Shown here one piece after another: positions 42,971 to 55,099 of a DNA stretch of 64,000 nucleotides. The notes under the pieces are model-generated. The model saw nothing but the letters and a program-made list of their open reading frames with translations, had not been told where the DNA came from and made no database searches. The translations under genes were made by a program, and so were the position numbers. Source of the DNA: Boesenbergia rotunda (lineage: Eukaryota > Streptophyta > Magnoliopsida > Zingiberales > Zingiberaceae); assembly GCA_024364735.1 (NCBI GenBank), contig JAGFNQ010000719.1:336040-400039 (forward strand), given 5' to 3'. Position 1 is the first letter of the stretch, and each line of letters opens with the position of its first letter.

Positions 42971-44405
42971 TGTTGGTGCAAGAAGCATCAGTGATGTCCT
43001 CCTCTAAGTGTTAAAATGTTTGACAATATGCTGAAGTCAGTGATACATTGAACAAGGGAAGGGTGAGTGAAGGAAACTCGACCAAAGTGAACCAAAGTCC
43101 TAGTTATCCTAGGCACGAAGTCCTGGTTCGAGGAATTGGGCACTAAGTCTTGATCATGGATTGGGCACTAAGTCCTGACCAAGGGTTGGCCACGAAGACC
43201 TGGTGAGTGAAGCTGGGCACTATGTCCTGGTGAGTGAAGCTGGGCAAAAGTCCTGATGAGTGATGTTAGGCATGAAGACCTGGTTCGAGGAATTGGGCAC
43301 GAAGTCTTGGCCGGGGGTTCGGCACCGAAGTCCTAGACCTAGGGTTTGGGCACGAAGTCTTAGTCTGAGGGATGGAGCAACTTAGCTGAGCGATGACTAA
43401 GGACAGAAGTAGAGATGGGTCGAGGTTTGGACGTCTCGAGATCCGAAAGTCTCGAAGGCTAAGCAAAAAGTCCACCCGAATGGACTGGGTGGCAACCGTC
43501 TCCTGAGAGGAATAGGTTGAAGGCGCGGTTCCCGGGGGTGGGAACTTAAGCGTCGATTCGACCTAGGGTTTCGGAGAAATCCAAAGTCAGAACCAAGTCC
43601 TTAAGGCTAAGATTGTATATGTATTTGCCTTATATTTATGTATCTTGCAGGTACCTAAAACAGAAGAGAAAGCAGGCAAACAACCACAAAGAGGCTGAAA
43701 AACAACTTCCCGGGTGCCCCTATTGATACAGGCGCCCCCATTAATACAGGCGCCCCTATTGACTCAGGCGCCTCCATCAATACAAGCGCCCAATAAGGCA
43801 GGTTTATTAGCTTTGCGAGTTCAGCGCGAGGATGAGCTTTGACCAAGGTTTGTGAGGCGCCCTATAGCATCACGGGCGCCCTAAACAAGGCTATAAAAGG
43901 GGCTTCAACCCCTCAACTCAAAACACAACTTCCAAGATCATTCGGAGCTTTCTGACTGATGACAAACCTCTAACGACGAGTCTCTGCGACCAAGGAAGCT
44001 CCGGGAGGAAGTGCGCGGCACTTCAGAGTTCCAGATCGGCCGAGTCTTCGACTCTTGTATTTGGTTTGATTTACTTTACGCACGTAATTTCTTTATATTT
44101 GCGATTGTAAATCTTGCACTGTAAGACGGGTTTCTCCACCTCTGGAAAGTCCGGAAAGGAGACCATTAGTGGACGGGCGTTCCTGTGCTTAGGCCTTGGA
44201 TGTACTGACTCTGGGGGGCTGGGAACCAAGTAAATCTCGTGTGCATTCTGAGTTGTGTTGTCTTTTATTTTACTGTGTTATTTTCCGCTATGCTACTAAC
44301 TCTTTGATTAGAACGAATTTCGAAAGTCTACGAAAGACGAATTTCCGCGAGAAGTTTTTACGGTCGATATTCACCCCCCCCTCTATCGACAGCACCGGTC
44401 TAATA
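42971..44405 (+). repeat. Solo LTR E1 (Sirevirus-like, 1435 bp)
   Basis: It starts TGTTGGTGCAAG and ends near CCGGTCTAATA. It is flanked by GTTAT (42966-42970) and GTTAG (44406-44410), 4/5 identical, and it splits the HLRLGHI motif of B1 exactly. Inside are an array of 24-26 bp units 'gggcactaagtcctgg' (about 43110-43390), palindrome-rich 'caggcgcccc' repeats (about 43720-43790), a TATA box (ctataaaagg, about 43891) and the block 'gacgggtttctccacctctgg'. Confidence 0.87.
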
Positions 44406-44514
44406 GTTAGGTCATATTAACCTAAATCGAATTTTAAGGTTGATAGCTGATGGACCTTTGGGTTCATTGGTGGTGGAAGATTTCCCAACCTGTGAATCTT
44501 GCTTGGGGTATATG
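44406..44514 (+). pseudogene. B1 GAG-pre-integrase fragment
   Basis: The frame reads GHINLNRILRLIADGPLGSLVVEDFPTC followed by ESCLG. It joins the 'LWHLRL' end at 42970 once E1 is set aside and breaks at the B2 LTR at 44515. Confidence 0.85.
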
Positions 44515-45227
44515 TGTAAGATGTGTATACTGAAAGACATGATTTCTTTATATGAACATCTTCATTTTGAAAAGAGAATCACAACTACACTAGGTGCCTG
44601 TTTATATTAGTACATGCATGAAGTCCTTTACTACGCATTGTAGATAACATGGTGTATGGTCTTACACGGAAGATCATGTTATCAGTCCCTTACCTAGTAT
44701 AAGTATACGCTTACAACCGAGACGGAATTGGACAAACCGTCGAAATGGTTGTAGTGTAATTAGGTGTGGTTGGTTTTGACCATAGAATTACACTAGTGTG
44801 CTTTGAGTATATTGAGAAGGACCAAAACCTGAGGTTATCCAATTTGTACTGACTCGATAATTGAATAGGACCTCAGTCTTTATTATGGAGTACGATCCCT
44901 TAATCCCGATATAATAACGGACCATAGAAGCACACTAGTCTTTACACTAGTGTGCTTTGAGTATATTGAGCAGGACCAAAACCTGAGGTTATCCAATTTG
45001 TACTGACTCGATAATTGAATAGGACCTCAGTCTTTATTATGGAGTATGATCCCTTAATCCCGATATAATAACGGACATATATTATTAATTATTATTTCTT
45101 TGATTTACCAATAGGTGAGATCTATTCTGTTAGATCGATAGGCCCGGTAAGTTGAGAGATAATATTAATAATATGATGTGCCGTTGATTATTGATGGAAT
45201 CCGTGTCCTGGTGAGTCGGGTTGATGA

Positions 45228-46529
45228 TGTTGGTGCCGGAAGCACCAAAGTCGAACCTATGTTTTGATAATGACAAAGGATTCATAAGTTAAGATTTGGT
45301 TGTGATCTAAGAAAGTTACTAAGTGTGTAGGAAAGTCCTAGGTACACTAGGCACTAAGTCCTGGTTCTTTGAATTGGGCACTAAGTCTTGCCCGCGGGCT
45401 AGGCAACTAAGTCCTGACGTAAAGTTTGGCAATAAGACCTGGTGAGTGAAGCTAGGCACTAAGACCTGGTGAGTGAAGCTGGGCACTATGACCTGGTCGA
45501 GGACTAGGCACCGAAGACCTGGTGAGTGAAGCTGGGCATTAAGACCTGGTCGAGGACTGAGCACCGAAGACCTGGTGAGTGAAGCTGGGCAAAAGTCCAA
45601 CCGGAGGAGCTGGTTGGCAAAAAGGTAAATTCTCCCGAGAGGAGTAGGTGAGGACGCGTTCCCCGTAGGAGGGAAGATTAGGCGTCGATGCGACGTAGGG
45701 TTCCATTTGGGAGACCCAAAGTCAGAACCAAGATAGCTTAGGCTGTAAATAATGTCTAACATATCATTGCTTCTTGTGTTTTGGAACTAACCCTGCGTGC
45801 AGGAAACGAATGGACTATGTTTTTGCAGCTCAGGCGCCTCCTTGGAAGGAGGCACCTCACTGGGCTAGGCGCCTGTAAGGATACAGGCGCCCCAGTGCAA
45901 GACCAAACCGAGACCATCGAAGCAAACTGCCACGAAAGCCTTTGGACCAAGTCAAGCTAGGCGCCTGTGTTAACACAGGCGCCCCGGACAACTCAAGTGC
46001 CTCAAAGAAGGGGATAAGCATTAACCAAACCTGCGGATTAGAGTTTGCGCAGGAGAGGCCACGTATAGGTGCCCCCTTCAACACAGGGCCCAGGAGACGA
46101 CTATAAAAGGGGGTTCACCCTCAAGGCTTGAACCCAACTCGCTCATTACACTCTCAACACTTTCGTTCAAGTACTGCGCTCCGACCAGCTTCGAACTCAC
46201 GATTCAAGCGCCGACGACGACCTGCTGCTTCGAACATTCATCCACTCCGGTCGTTGGTAAAATTTCATTTCGTTAAGTGTTGTAATTTTCACCTTTATTT
46301 CTATATTTTTGTACTCAAACTTGTAAATAGTTTTACGAATATAGAATTGCCCATTGTAAATGGTCAAGGACCGTGGGCCTTGGAGTAGGAGGCGACTGCG
46401 ACTCCGAACCAAGTAAAAAGAAAGATTGTTAGCGATTGCTTTCGTGTTTTCCGCTGTGTAATTTCTCTTAATCATCTAAAAAATTTAAGGTCGATATTCA
46501 CCCCCCCTATCGATGTACTGCATCCAACA
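45228..46529 (+). repeat. A-type solo LTR with perfect GATGA target duplication (1302 bp)
   Basis: It starts TGTTGGTGCCGG and ends GCATCCAACA. GATGA lies on both sides (45223-45227 and 46530-46534). The interrupted B LTR sequence 'gggttgatga/tgtcccctt' matches the uninterrupted B LTRs at about 52545 and 53570. Contents are the 'aagacctggtgagtgaagctgggca' array (about 45340-45595), a perfect 24-bp palindrome at 45960-45983 and a TATA box (ctataaaagg, about 46101). Confidence 0.95.
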
Positions 46530-47040
46530 GATGATGTCCCCTTGATGAACTCGAAAGGTTCATCATTCTAAACCCTGCAGGTGGATTTGATCCGATATGA
46601 TGATAAGGTCGAGTGGTACTAGTCAAGGACTCAGAGGTTAATTAATTTGAATTGTCAGTAATTTAAATTAATTAACGGGCATCCGAGATCTTAAACACGA
46701 GGGGATGGACGACTCGTAATAAGTGGAGCCCATATGTAAATATGGGGTTGGTGAGGTAATTCAATGGGGATCCTTTAGTAGAATGGATCATCATTAATGG
46801 ACTGGGTTTGGATCCATTAGCTAGCTGAGATCCAACTCCTCCTCATGGTCCCTATCGTAGCCCTATATACCCCATAGTGGCATTAAACCAAGTCGATGAT
46901 TAATCAAATAGATAACAAGAAACCCCTAGCCTCTTTTCTCTCCTCCTCTCCTCTCTCTCTCTCCCTCATGGTGTGCAGCGCTATTGTCTTCTCCCTCAAG
47001 AAACTCATGGCCGCCGATCGCTCAAAGTTAAACAATCTGC

Positions 47041-47300
47041 TTGAAGGTAGCAGGTTGCCTCACGGCAACTTGCTTGAAGGAAGCAGGTTGCCTCCTTGGG
47101 TGGTGGCAAGTTGCCTCTTGCCGTGAGGCTTGGGCGGTGGCAAGTTGCCACGACAACTTGCCATGGGCGGTGGCAAGTCGCCACTTGCCATGGGCGGTGG
47201 CAAGTTGCCTCACGACAACTTGCCTTGGGCTTGAGTGGTGGCAAGTTGCCGTGAGGCAACTTGGCTTGGGCAGTGGCAAGTCTTGAGGCAACTTGAACAG
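47041..47300 (+). repeat. Minisatellite 'ggtggcaagttgcc' in B2 LTR
   Basis: About ten diverged units built on 'gcggtggcaagttgcc' and its near-reverse 'ggcaacttgcc'. The latter gives local inverted repeats. It is absent at the matching point of the B3 LTR. The overlapping open frames on both strands are products of the repeat. Confidence 0.85.
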
Positions 47301-48164
47301 CAAGTTGTCTCTTGATCAGCAGCAGCCTGGCTTGGAGAAGACAAATTCGCGTGAGCAGGCATGCTTCTTCGGCTTCGGGCACGCAACCTTCGGATGCTTC
47401 GATGAAGAAGGTGGCTCACGCAGCAGCTTATGAGAGAGAAAGAAGGTTGGTTGAGCAACCTTCGGTGGGTGATGTTGCTCACACAATTTTCTCAAAGGTA
47501 GAGAGGTTGCACATGCAATTTTTCTCAAGGGAAGAAAATTACATGAGCTTGAGAGGGAGCAGTGATTTTTTTCAAGGGAGAAAAGTTGCTTATGCAATTT
47601 TTCTCAAGGGAAGGAAAATCTGCCAAGTAGGGTTTTATGTTTGGATTATCTTTTTCCTTGCAGTGGCTGACGACATCCTTTTGGTTAGGGATTGGTTGGC
47701 GGATGGAGAAGGGATCGGCTTGGTGACCACGGTCTTGGTAGATGTCACCCACACGACATCCAAGAGGGGAGGGTCATACGGTAGAAGATCGTAAGATAAT
47801 GGAAGGTATAATTCTTCCACGGCTCCTTTTGTTCTTTTGTGCCTTATTCATTTGCCTCATCATTTTATGTGTGTTAGTTTATTAATTTGATTTCGTATCA
47901 TAGCCATTAATTTACTAACTGGACCCCGACCATAAACACAAAAGCCGGCGATCCACTCGTCGCCTTTTCCGCTGTCGAACGGTCAAGCAAAAAGCCGATT
48001 TTGGTAATTGGCCGAGTTGTGATTTGGATCGTTCGATACGACACAAGACAGTCGTAGGGAGACGGGTCTCCATTCAGATTAATTTTTTAATCCGTAGATA
48101 TAGAGAGGTCTCTCGGAACGACCGAGTTTCGCTTAGGAAACCCGCCAAGCCATACCCAACAAGA

Positions 48165-49522
48165 TGTTAGTGCAAGATGCATCAATGATGCCCTTCCCTA
48201 AGTGTTTCGATGTTTAACAATTTGTTTAAGTTAGTAACAATATGTGTTAGACAAGGTAAGGGTTAGTCAAAGTGATCAAGGTAAAGAAAAGTCCTAGTTA
48301 ACCTAGGCAATAAGTCCTTGTTCGAGGAATTGGGCACTAAGTTCTGGCCGAGGGCTGGACACCTAAGACCTGACCGAGCGTTGGGCACGAAGTCCTAGTT
48401 CATGGAATTGGGCAATAAGTCCTGGCCGAGGGCTGGGCACCTAAGACCTGACCGATGGTTGGGCATGAAGTCCTGGTTCGTGGAATTGGGTAATAAGTCT
48501 TGGCCGAGGGCTGGCCACCTAAGACCTGACCGAGGATTGGGCATGAAATCATGGTTCATGGAATTGGGCAATAAGTCCTGGACGTGGACTGGGCACCGAA
48601 GTCCTGATCCGGAAGATCAGGCAAAAATCCAACCGGAGGAGCCGGTTGGCAAACTTCTCCTGAGAGGAGTAGGCGAGGGCGCGTTCCCCGGGAAGGGAAC
48701 ACTAGGCGTCCGTTCGACATAGGATTTCGTGAGAAATCCAAAGTTAGAACCAATCATTAATGCTATGATTATATATTTGTTTGTCTTGTGTTTGTGTATC
48801 TTGCAAGTACCTAGAGTTGGAGACAATGTAGGGAAGCAAACACGAAATGGCCTAGAAATTGCATCTAGGGCGCTTGAATGAATACAGATGCCCCCATGCA
48901 TCCAAGCGCCCTGGAGGGTCTAGGGCGCCCTGGACTAGCTATTCTTATCAGCATCGCGAAGTTCGCGAAAATGGATGAAATTTTGACCGTATAGAAGCGC
49001 CCCATAGCCTCTAGGGCGCCCGGGATGAAGCTATATAAATGGGTTCAACCCCTCAACTCACAACAACAACTGCTACAACATTCTAAGCACTCTAAGCGAA
49101 GAAAAAGTACTAGAGATGAAGCTCTGCGACCAAGGAGGCTCCAAGAGGAAGTGCGCTGCACTTTGGAGTTCCAGATCGGCCGGGATCGTCGACTTTTGTT
49201 TGGTTTGATTTTATTTTACGCACTTAATTTACTTATCATTTTGATTGTAAACTTGAACTGTATGACGGGTTTCTCCGCCTCCAAAAATTCCGGAAAAGAG
49301 ACCATTAGTGGACGGGCGCTACCCGTAATTAGGCCTTGGACGTGCTGACCCTGAGGGGTTGGGAACCAAGTAAAAACCCGCTTATCTTCTGTGTTGTTTA
49401 TTTTCGTTCTTTCTATTTTCCGCTGTGCACTAACTCTTTGTCTAGAATGAACAAACGACAATTTTTACGAAAGATTTTTCCAGTCGATATTCACCCCCCC
49501 TATCGACGGCACCGGTCCTACA
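48165..49522 (+). repeat. E-type LTR (E2, 1358 bp)
   Basis: It starts TGTTAGTGCAAGATGC and ends CCGGTCCTACA. It is the same family as E1: array of 'gggcaataagtcctggccgaggg' units (about 48290-48610), GGCGCC-type palindromic motifs (about 48865-49020), TATA box (ctatataaat, about 49031), 'gacgggtttctccgcctcc'. It begins only three bases after the end of the B2 LTR. No matching 5-bp duplication was found on the right (GTAAA). Confidence 0.82.
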
Positions 49523-51977
49523 GTAAAGAGCCAAAGATGTGTTGGAGTTGGTTCATTCTGATTTGTGTGGTCCAATGTCGATCCAGGCTAGAGGTGGCTA
49601 TGTTCAAAGTATGGATATATTTACTTGATGCGCCGCAAGTCTGAATTCTTTGACATGTTCAAAGAATTCAAGGCTGATGTGGAGAAACTTCAAGGTAAAA
49701 GTATCAAGACACTACGATTTGATCGTGGTGGTGAGTACCTCTTGGGAGAGTTTAAGAGTTACTTATCAGAGGCTGGGATTCAATCCCAATTATCTCCACC
49801 TAGTCCACCCCAGCAGAACGATGTGGCAGAACGAAGGAATAGGACCCTTATGGAGATGGTTAGATCGATGATGAGTTATTTTGAGTTATTAGATTCGTTC
49901 TGGGGGTATGCTCTGGATATAGCAATGTATATTCTGAACTTGGTACCATCTAAATCAGTACCCTCTACTCCCACAGAATTGTGGACTGGGTGAAAGCCTA
50001 GTCTGAGACATATTCGGATTTGGGGTAGTCCAACACATGTGTTAAAGGGAGATGCTGATAAGTTGGAATCTCGTACAAAGTATGCTTGTTCGTAGGCTAT
50101 CCCATAGGAACGAATGGTGGTTTATATTATAGTTCTAAAGATCAGAGGGTGATTGTTAGCACCAATGCCCGATTTTTAGAGGAGGACTATGTAACGAATC
50201 ACAAGCCCATGAGTATGATTGTTCTAGAGGAAATGAGAGGGGGCGTTCCAACATCAGTACCAACGGTACAGGTGGATATACCACAGGTGACTGCACCGCG
50301 TGTCACAGAGGATACACAGATAGTACCTCGACGTAATGGGAGGGTTGTTAGAAAACCTGATAGATTCATGTTCTTGGGAGAGTCTTCGGACTTGGTCCTT
50401 GGTGAACATGAATCTGATCCCTGGACCTATGATAAGGCACTCCAAGATAAAGATGCGGTATCTTGGCAAAGGATGATGAATTCTGAGATAGAATCTATGG
50501 ATTCTAATCAGGTCTGGGAGCTAGTAGAACCACCCAATGGTGTAAAAGCCATTGGATGCAAGTGGATCTACAAAAGAAAGATAGATTAGACGGGAAGGTG
50601 GAAACCTTCAATGCAAGGCTTGTTGCAAAGAGGTATACTCAGAATGAGGGTATCGATTATGAGGAGACCTTTTCGCCGGTAGCCATTTTTAAGTCTATCC
50701 GGATTCTCTTATCTATAGCCGCTCATATGGATTGTGAGATTTGGCAGATGGATGTCAAGACAGCTTTTCTTAACAAAAGTCTTGAGGAAAAACATCTATA
50801 TAAAGCAACCAGAGGGATTCATTGCAAAGGCAAAGAGCATCTTGTGTGTAAGCTTAATCGGTCAATTTTTGGATTGAAGTAAGGTTCAAGATCTTGGAAC
50901 ATCCGGTTTGATGAGGTAATCCAATCTTATGTATTTATTCAAAGTCCAGATGAGTCATGTGTATACAAGAGATATGACGGAAACGTAGTGGTATTTCTTG
51001 TACTATACGTAAATGAGATGTTGCTCGTTGGCAACAATGTCAAAGTGTTGTCAGATATAAGGGTATGATTGTCCAAATAGTTTGATATGAAGGACTTGGG
51101 AGAAGCAGGGCACATCCTTGGGAATTATAAGGGATCGCAAGAAAAGGATGTTGTGCTTATCTCAAGCTTCATACATTGACACTGTCCTAGCTCGTTTTAG
51201 CATGCAGAACTCCAAGAAAGGTTTTCTAGCTTTTAGGCATGGAGTTCCTCTATCTAAGGAGATGTGTCCTAAAACACAAAGGAGATAGAGAAGATAAAGG
51301 TGCTTCCTTATGCCTCGGCAGTAGAAGCCTCATGTATGCTATGTTGTATACGAGACCGGATATCTGCTTTGCCGTGAGCATGGTTAGCAGATATCAAAGT
51401 AATCCAGGACAGGACATTGAACTGCAGTAAAACATATATTGAAGAACCTAAGAAGGTCTAGAGATTATATGCTAGTTTACCAGGCAAATCAATTACTCCC
51501 TGTGGGTTACACAAATTCTGACTTCTAATCAGATAGGGATAAAAGTAAGTCTACCTCGGGGTATGAGTTTACTTTGGGAGGTGGAGTCATAGTATGGAGG
51601 AGTGTCAAGTAGAAATACGTGACATACTCCACCTTAGAAGCTGAGATTTGGTAGCCTCTAAGGCAGCCAAGGAAGCTGTATGACTCAGGAACTTCTTGAT
51701 GGACTTGGATGTGATTCCTGGTTTGCCCAGAGCTATCATAATTTATTGTGATAACAGTGGTGCAGTTGCAAACTCGGAGGAACCACGAGCCCATAAAGCA
51801 AGTAAACACATAGAGCGCAAGTACCACTTGATACGAGATATCGTAAAGAGAGGAGAAGTTGTTGTCGCCAAGATTGCATCAGAAGGTAACCTGTTAGATC
51901 CTTTCACTAAGGCCCTTCTAGCGAGAGCTTTTGATAGGCATGTGGAGGGAATGGGTGTCAGATGTATGGCAGTTTGA
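49523..51977 (+). pseudogene. B1 integrase, reverse transcriptase and RNase H remnant
   Basis: Begins 'LELVHSDLCGPMS'-like sequence. Integrase has YLMRRKSEFFDMFKEFKAD, DRGGEYLLGEF, QQNDVAERRNRTLMEMVRS and LWTG. The linker is FVGYPIGTNGG and NHKPMSMIVLEE. RT has WELVEPPNGVKAIGCKWIYK, KSIRILLSIAAHMDCEIWQM and the degraded active site YVNEMLLVG (expected YVDD). RNase H has IYCDNSGAVANSEEPR and EGNLLDPFTKALL. There are several frameshifts and stops (49991, 50587, 50880, about 51067). The loss of the YVDD aspartate alone would inactivate RT. Confidence 0.85.
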
Positions 51978-52000
51978 TGGCAGTATAGTCTTTTAGTATA

Positions 52001-52010
52001 AGTGGGAGAT
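52001..52010 (+). promoter_or_regulatory. Polypurine tract of B1
   Basis: 'agtgggagat' directly precedes the LTR start TGTTAGG at 52011. Confidence 0.75.
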
Positions 52011-53015
52011 TGTTAGGATGTATACCAAATGTCTAGCTTTTGTATGAACATCTACATTTAGAATGAGAATTACATGATCATTGTTTGCATTTTATATTTA
52101 TTATATATGTGCATATTGTCTGATACTTTTCATTGTAGATAACATAGTGTGTGGTGCCACACAGAAGATCATGTTATCAGTCCCTTGTAGAGTATAAGTA
52201 GTGTCTCACAACCGAGATGGTTTTGAACAAATCATTGGTATGGTTGTAGTGTAATTTGGTATTGGTCTATCTTGATCATTGAATTAAACTAGTACACTTT
52301 GTATGTATTGAGCAGGACCGATTAGAGGTGATTTAATTTATACTGACTATATAATTGAATCAAATCTCAGATAGTATGGTGATACTCTTAATACCGATAT
52401 AATAACGGGCATATGTACTTAGTATCTATTTCTTTGATTTACCAATGGGTGAGATTTATTTGTTAAATCGATAGGCCTAGTAAATTGGGAAATAATGTTA
52501 TTTACATGGTGTGTCATTGATTATAGAAGGAAACTGTGTCCTAATGCGTTAAGATGATTATGTCCCCTTGAGGAGCTCACAAAGTTTATCATGGAAATCC
52601 TGCAAGTGGACTTGGTCCGACATGATGATAAGGTTGAGTGGTACTACTCATGGAGTTAGATATTAATTAATTAAATTATCAGTAATTTAATTAATTAATG
52701 GACATGTGATATCTTAAACATGGAGAGATTTTATACACATAATATGATGGAGCCCATAATTAATTATGGGAGTTGGTGAGGTAGTGCAACGATAATCCTT
52801 TAGTGGATTGGATTATCATTAATGGATCAGGTTTTGATCCATTAGGAGGTCAAGACTCAACTTCTCCTCAAGGTCCCTATTGTAGCCTATATATGCCTCA
52901 TGAGTCATGAGACCAAGGCATACCATCCAATACAACCCTAAGTCTCTCTATTCTTTTCTCCCTTCCTTTCTCTCTCCTAGGTTTTCTTGTGGTCGGTGGT
53001 TAAGGGAAAGGAAGG
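52011..53015 (+). repeat. 3' LTR of B1, cut by B3
   Basis: It starts TGTTAGGATGTATACC and follows the B LTR consensus for about 1 kb, with a TATA-like 'cctatatatgcc' near 52887. It is interrupted at 53016 by the LTR of B3. Confidence 0.85.
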
Positions 53016-55085
53016 TGTTAGGAAGTATACTAAAAGTCTTGCTATTGGTTAAAATATATTTATATTTTAAAAGAGAATCGCAAAATCACACAGTGCATAT
53101 TTATATTAGTATGTGCACAAAATATCTCATACTTGACATTGTAGATAACATGATGCGTAGTATTGCACAGAAGATCATGTTATTAAGTTCTTGCTAAAGT
53201 ATAAGAAAAAGGCTCACAACCGAGATGGAATTGGACAAACCATTGGGATAGTTGTAGTGTAATTAGGTGTGGTTTGTCTTAACCATAGAATTACACTAAT
53301 GTACTTTGTGTGCATTGAGTAGGGCCAAAAGAGAGGTTATCCAATTTTGTACTGACTTCATAAATTGGATTAGACCTCGGATATATATTATGGAGTATGA
53401 TCTCTTAATCCCGAAATAATGACGGACACATATAATTAATTATTATTTCTTTGACTTACCAATGGACGAGATTTATTCTGTTAAATCGATAGGCCCGGTA
53501 AATTAGGAAATAATATTAATTATATGGTGTGTCGTTGATTATTGAGGGAATCCGTATCTTGGTTAGTCAGGATGATGATGGCCCCTTGATGAGCTCAAAA
53601 GGGGTCATGTCAAATCTTACAAGTGGACCATGGTCCGACATGATGAAAAGGTTGAGTGGTACTAATCAAGGATTAAGAGGATAATTGATTTAATTGTCAG
53701 TAATTTAAATTAATTATCGGGCATTTGATATCTTAAACACGGGGAGATGGACGACTCATAATAGGTGGAGCCGATATGAAAATATGGGGGTTGGTGAGGA
53801 AGTTCAATAGGAGCCTTTAGTGGAATGGATCTCTATTAATGGATCGAGTTTGGATCCATTAGCGGGCCAAGAACCAACTCCTCCTCATAGTCCCTATCTT
53901 AGCCCAATATGTACCCCAAAGGAGTCATGATACAAGGCAAATTATCTCTGATTATTCTGGAATTAATCCACATCAAAACCCTAAACCTCTCTCTTCCACA
54001 GTCTCTCTCCTAGGGCAACCTTTACGCCGGCGATAGAGGAGGATGAAGGAGGAGAATTCTTTGAGTTCTCACCTTCATCAGCTCCTTCTCATTAGCATGG
54101 AGGCTCAGCCAGGTCGAGGAGAGGTCAGCGAGAGCTAGAAGAAAGGGAGAAGCTCACCAGCGGCAAACTTTTTATTGAGGTATTGCAGCGCCGACGGGAG
54201 GAGAAGAAATCTGATTCTTCTCCACTTCTTCATCCCGGATTCTTTTTCCTTTTTCATCACAACTTCTTCCTCTGCATGCGCAAGCAAGGAGCAAGGGATA
54301 GAAGTGGTCGGCGACCGGAAAATAGGGTGGTTCTCTCCCAAGTTGGCACCGGCGGAAGTGAAGAAGGTGGCTATTTGGTAAGTTTTGGGGAAGAAGAAGG
54401 AGTTGTCACTCTTTTCTTCCTCTTCTTCATCTTCCTAGCCTTCCTCTTGGTGCTACCTTGCGGCTGGCCGAACCTTGGAGCTTGAGGTGGTCGGCGGTGT
54501 GAGGAAGAGAGGTAGAAAGGTGGCTGACACAAGCAAACCCTAGCTTTCTAGGGTTTGTGTTGGTGAAGGGAAGAAGCTTGAAGAAAGGTGGTTAATTCAG
54601 GGCCTTCAGTGACTCCGCGTCTTGGTAGCTCGTCGCCCACACGACATCCAAGAGGGGAGGGACATAAGGTAAAAGACTGCGAGGTAAAAGGCGAGGTATA
54701 TCTCTCCCTAGCTCCTATTGTTTTCATGTTAATTTTTGCTTTGATTTTGTCTATCAATGCATGTGATTAATTAATTATCATGGATTAATTATTTGTTAAT
54801 TAATATGTCAATTAATTTATGTCACGGACCCCGAATATAAACACAAAAACCTGCAATCCATTCGTCGTCTTTTCCGCGGTTGATTAATCTGGAAAGTTAC
54901 AAGGCCTTAACTTAGGTTTTGGCTAAGTTGTGACTTGGATTAATTAACACGACGACGAGACGGTTGTTTGAGAGATGAGTCTCTATTCAGATTTAATTTT
55001 TAATCTGTAGACATAGAGAGGTCTCTCATGTTGACCCCATGATTGCATGAGAAATCGCCAAGCCATACAAGGGTTTATCCCATCA
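53016..55085 (+). repeat. 5' LTR of B3 (about 2070 bp)
   Basis: It starts TGTTAGGAAGTATAC and ends at 'cccatca', two bases before the primer site. Landmarks match the B2 LTR. The segment around 54000-54560 is purine/pyrimidine-biased and holds open frames on both strands (54135-54485) without known domains. These are LTR sequence, not host genes. Confidence 0.87.
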
Positions 55086-55087
55086 AT

Positions 55088-55099
55088 TGGTATCAGAGC
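55088..55099 (+). promoter_or_regulatory. tRNA-Met primer-binding site of B3
   Basis: TGGTATCAGAGC follows the LTR end by two bases. Confidence 0.92.

Larger units (their letters stand above)
44515..48161 (+). repeat. B-type LTR (B2), probably solo, carrying an A-type solo LTR
   Basis: Starts TGTAAGATGTGTATAC and ends CATACCCAACA. Without the A solo LTR it is about 2.34 kb. Landmarks shared with 53016-55085 are 'gagaatcacaa', 'gataacatg..gt.tg.tc.tacac', 'catataataacgg', 'gatgatg.ccccttgatga', 'ccctatatacccc' (TATA-like, about 46862), 'accccgaccataaacacaaaa' and 'tctctcggaacgaccgag'. Flanks are ATATG (44510-44514) and AGATG (48162-48166), 4/5 identical. A GC-rich minisatellite at 47041-47300 is unique to this copy. 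A near-perfect internal duplication of about 150 bp lies at about 44775-44925 and 44945-45075. Confidence 0.8.
42546..53015 (+). mobile_element. Copia element B1, multiply interrupted
   Basis: Fragments of one plus-strand copia pol lie in order: protease/GAG-pre-integrase (42546-42970), GAG-pre-integrase (44406-44514), integrase to RNase H (49523-51977), polypurine tract, and a 3' LTR (52011-53015) cut by B3. Three younger LTR insertions separate the parts. The 5' part is cut by C3. Confidence 0.82.

Noticed and set aside
47005..47820. Open frames on both strands in the B2 LTR
   Set aside because: Translations of the minisatellite and adjoining LTR sequence; no recognisable family.
54135..54770. 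Open frames (68-100 codons) that could look like a host gene with 'LLVLPCGWPN' hydrophobic tail
   Set aside because: They sit inside the B3 LTR between aligned LTR landmarks, and the opposite strand is equally open. This is composition bias.
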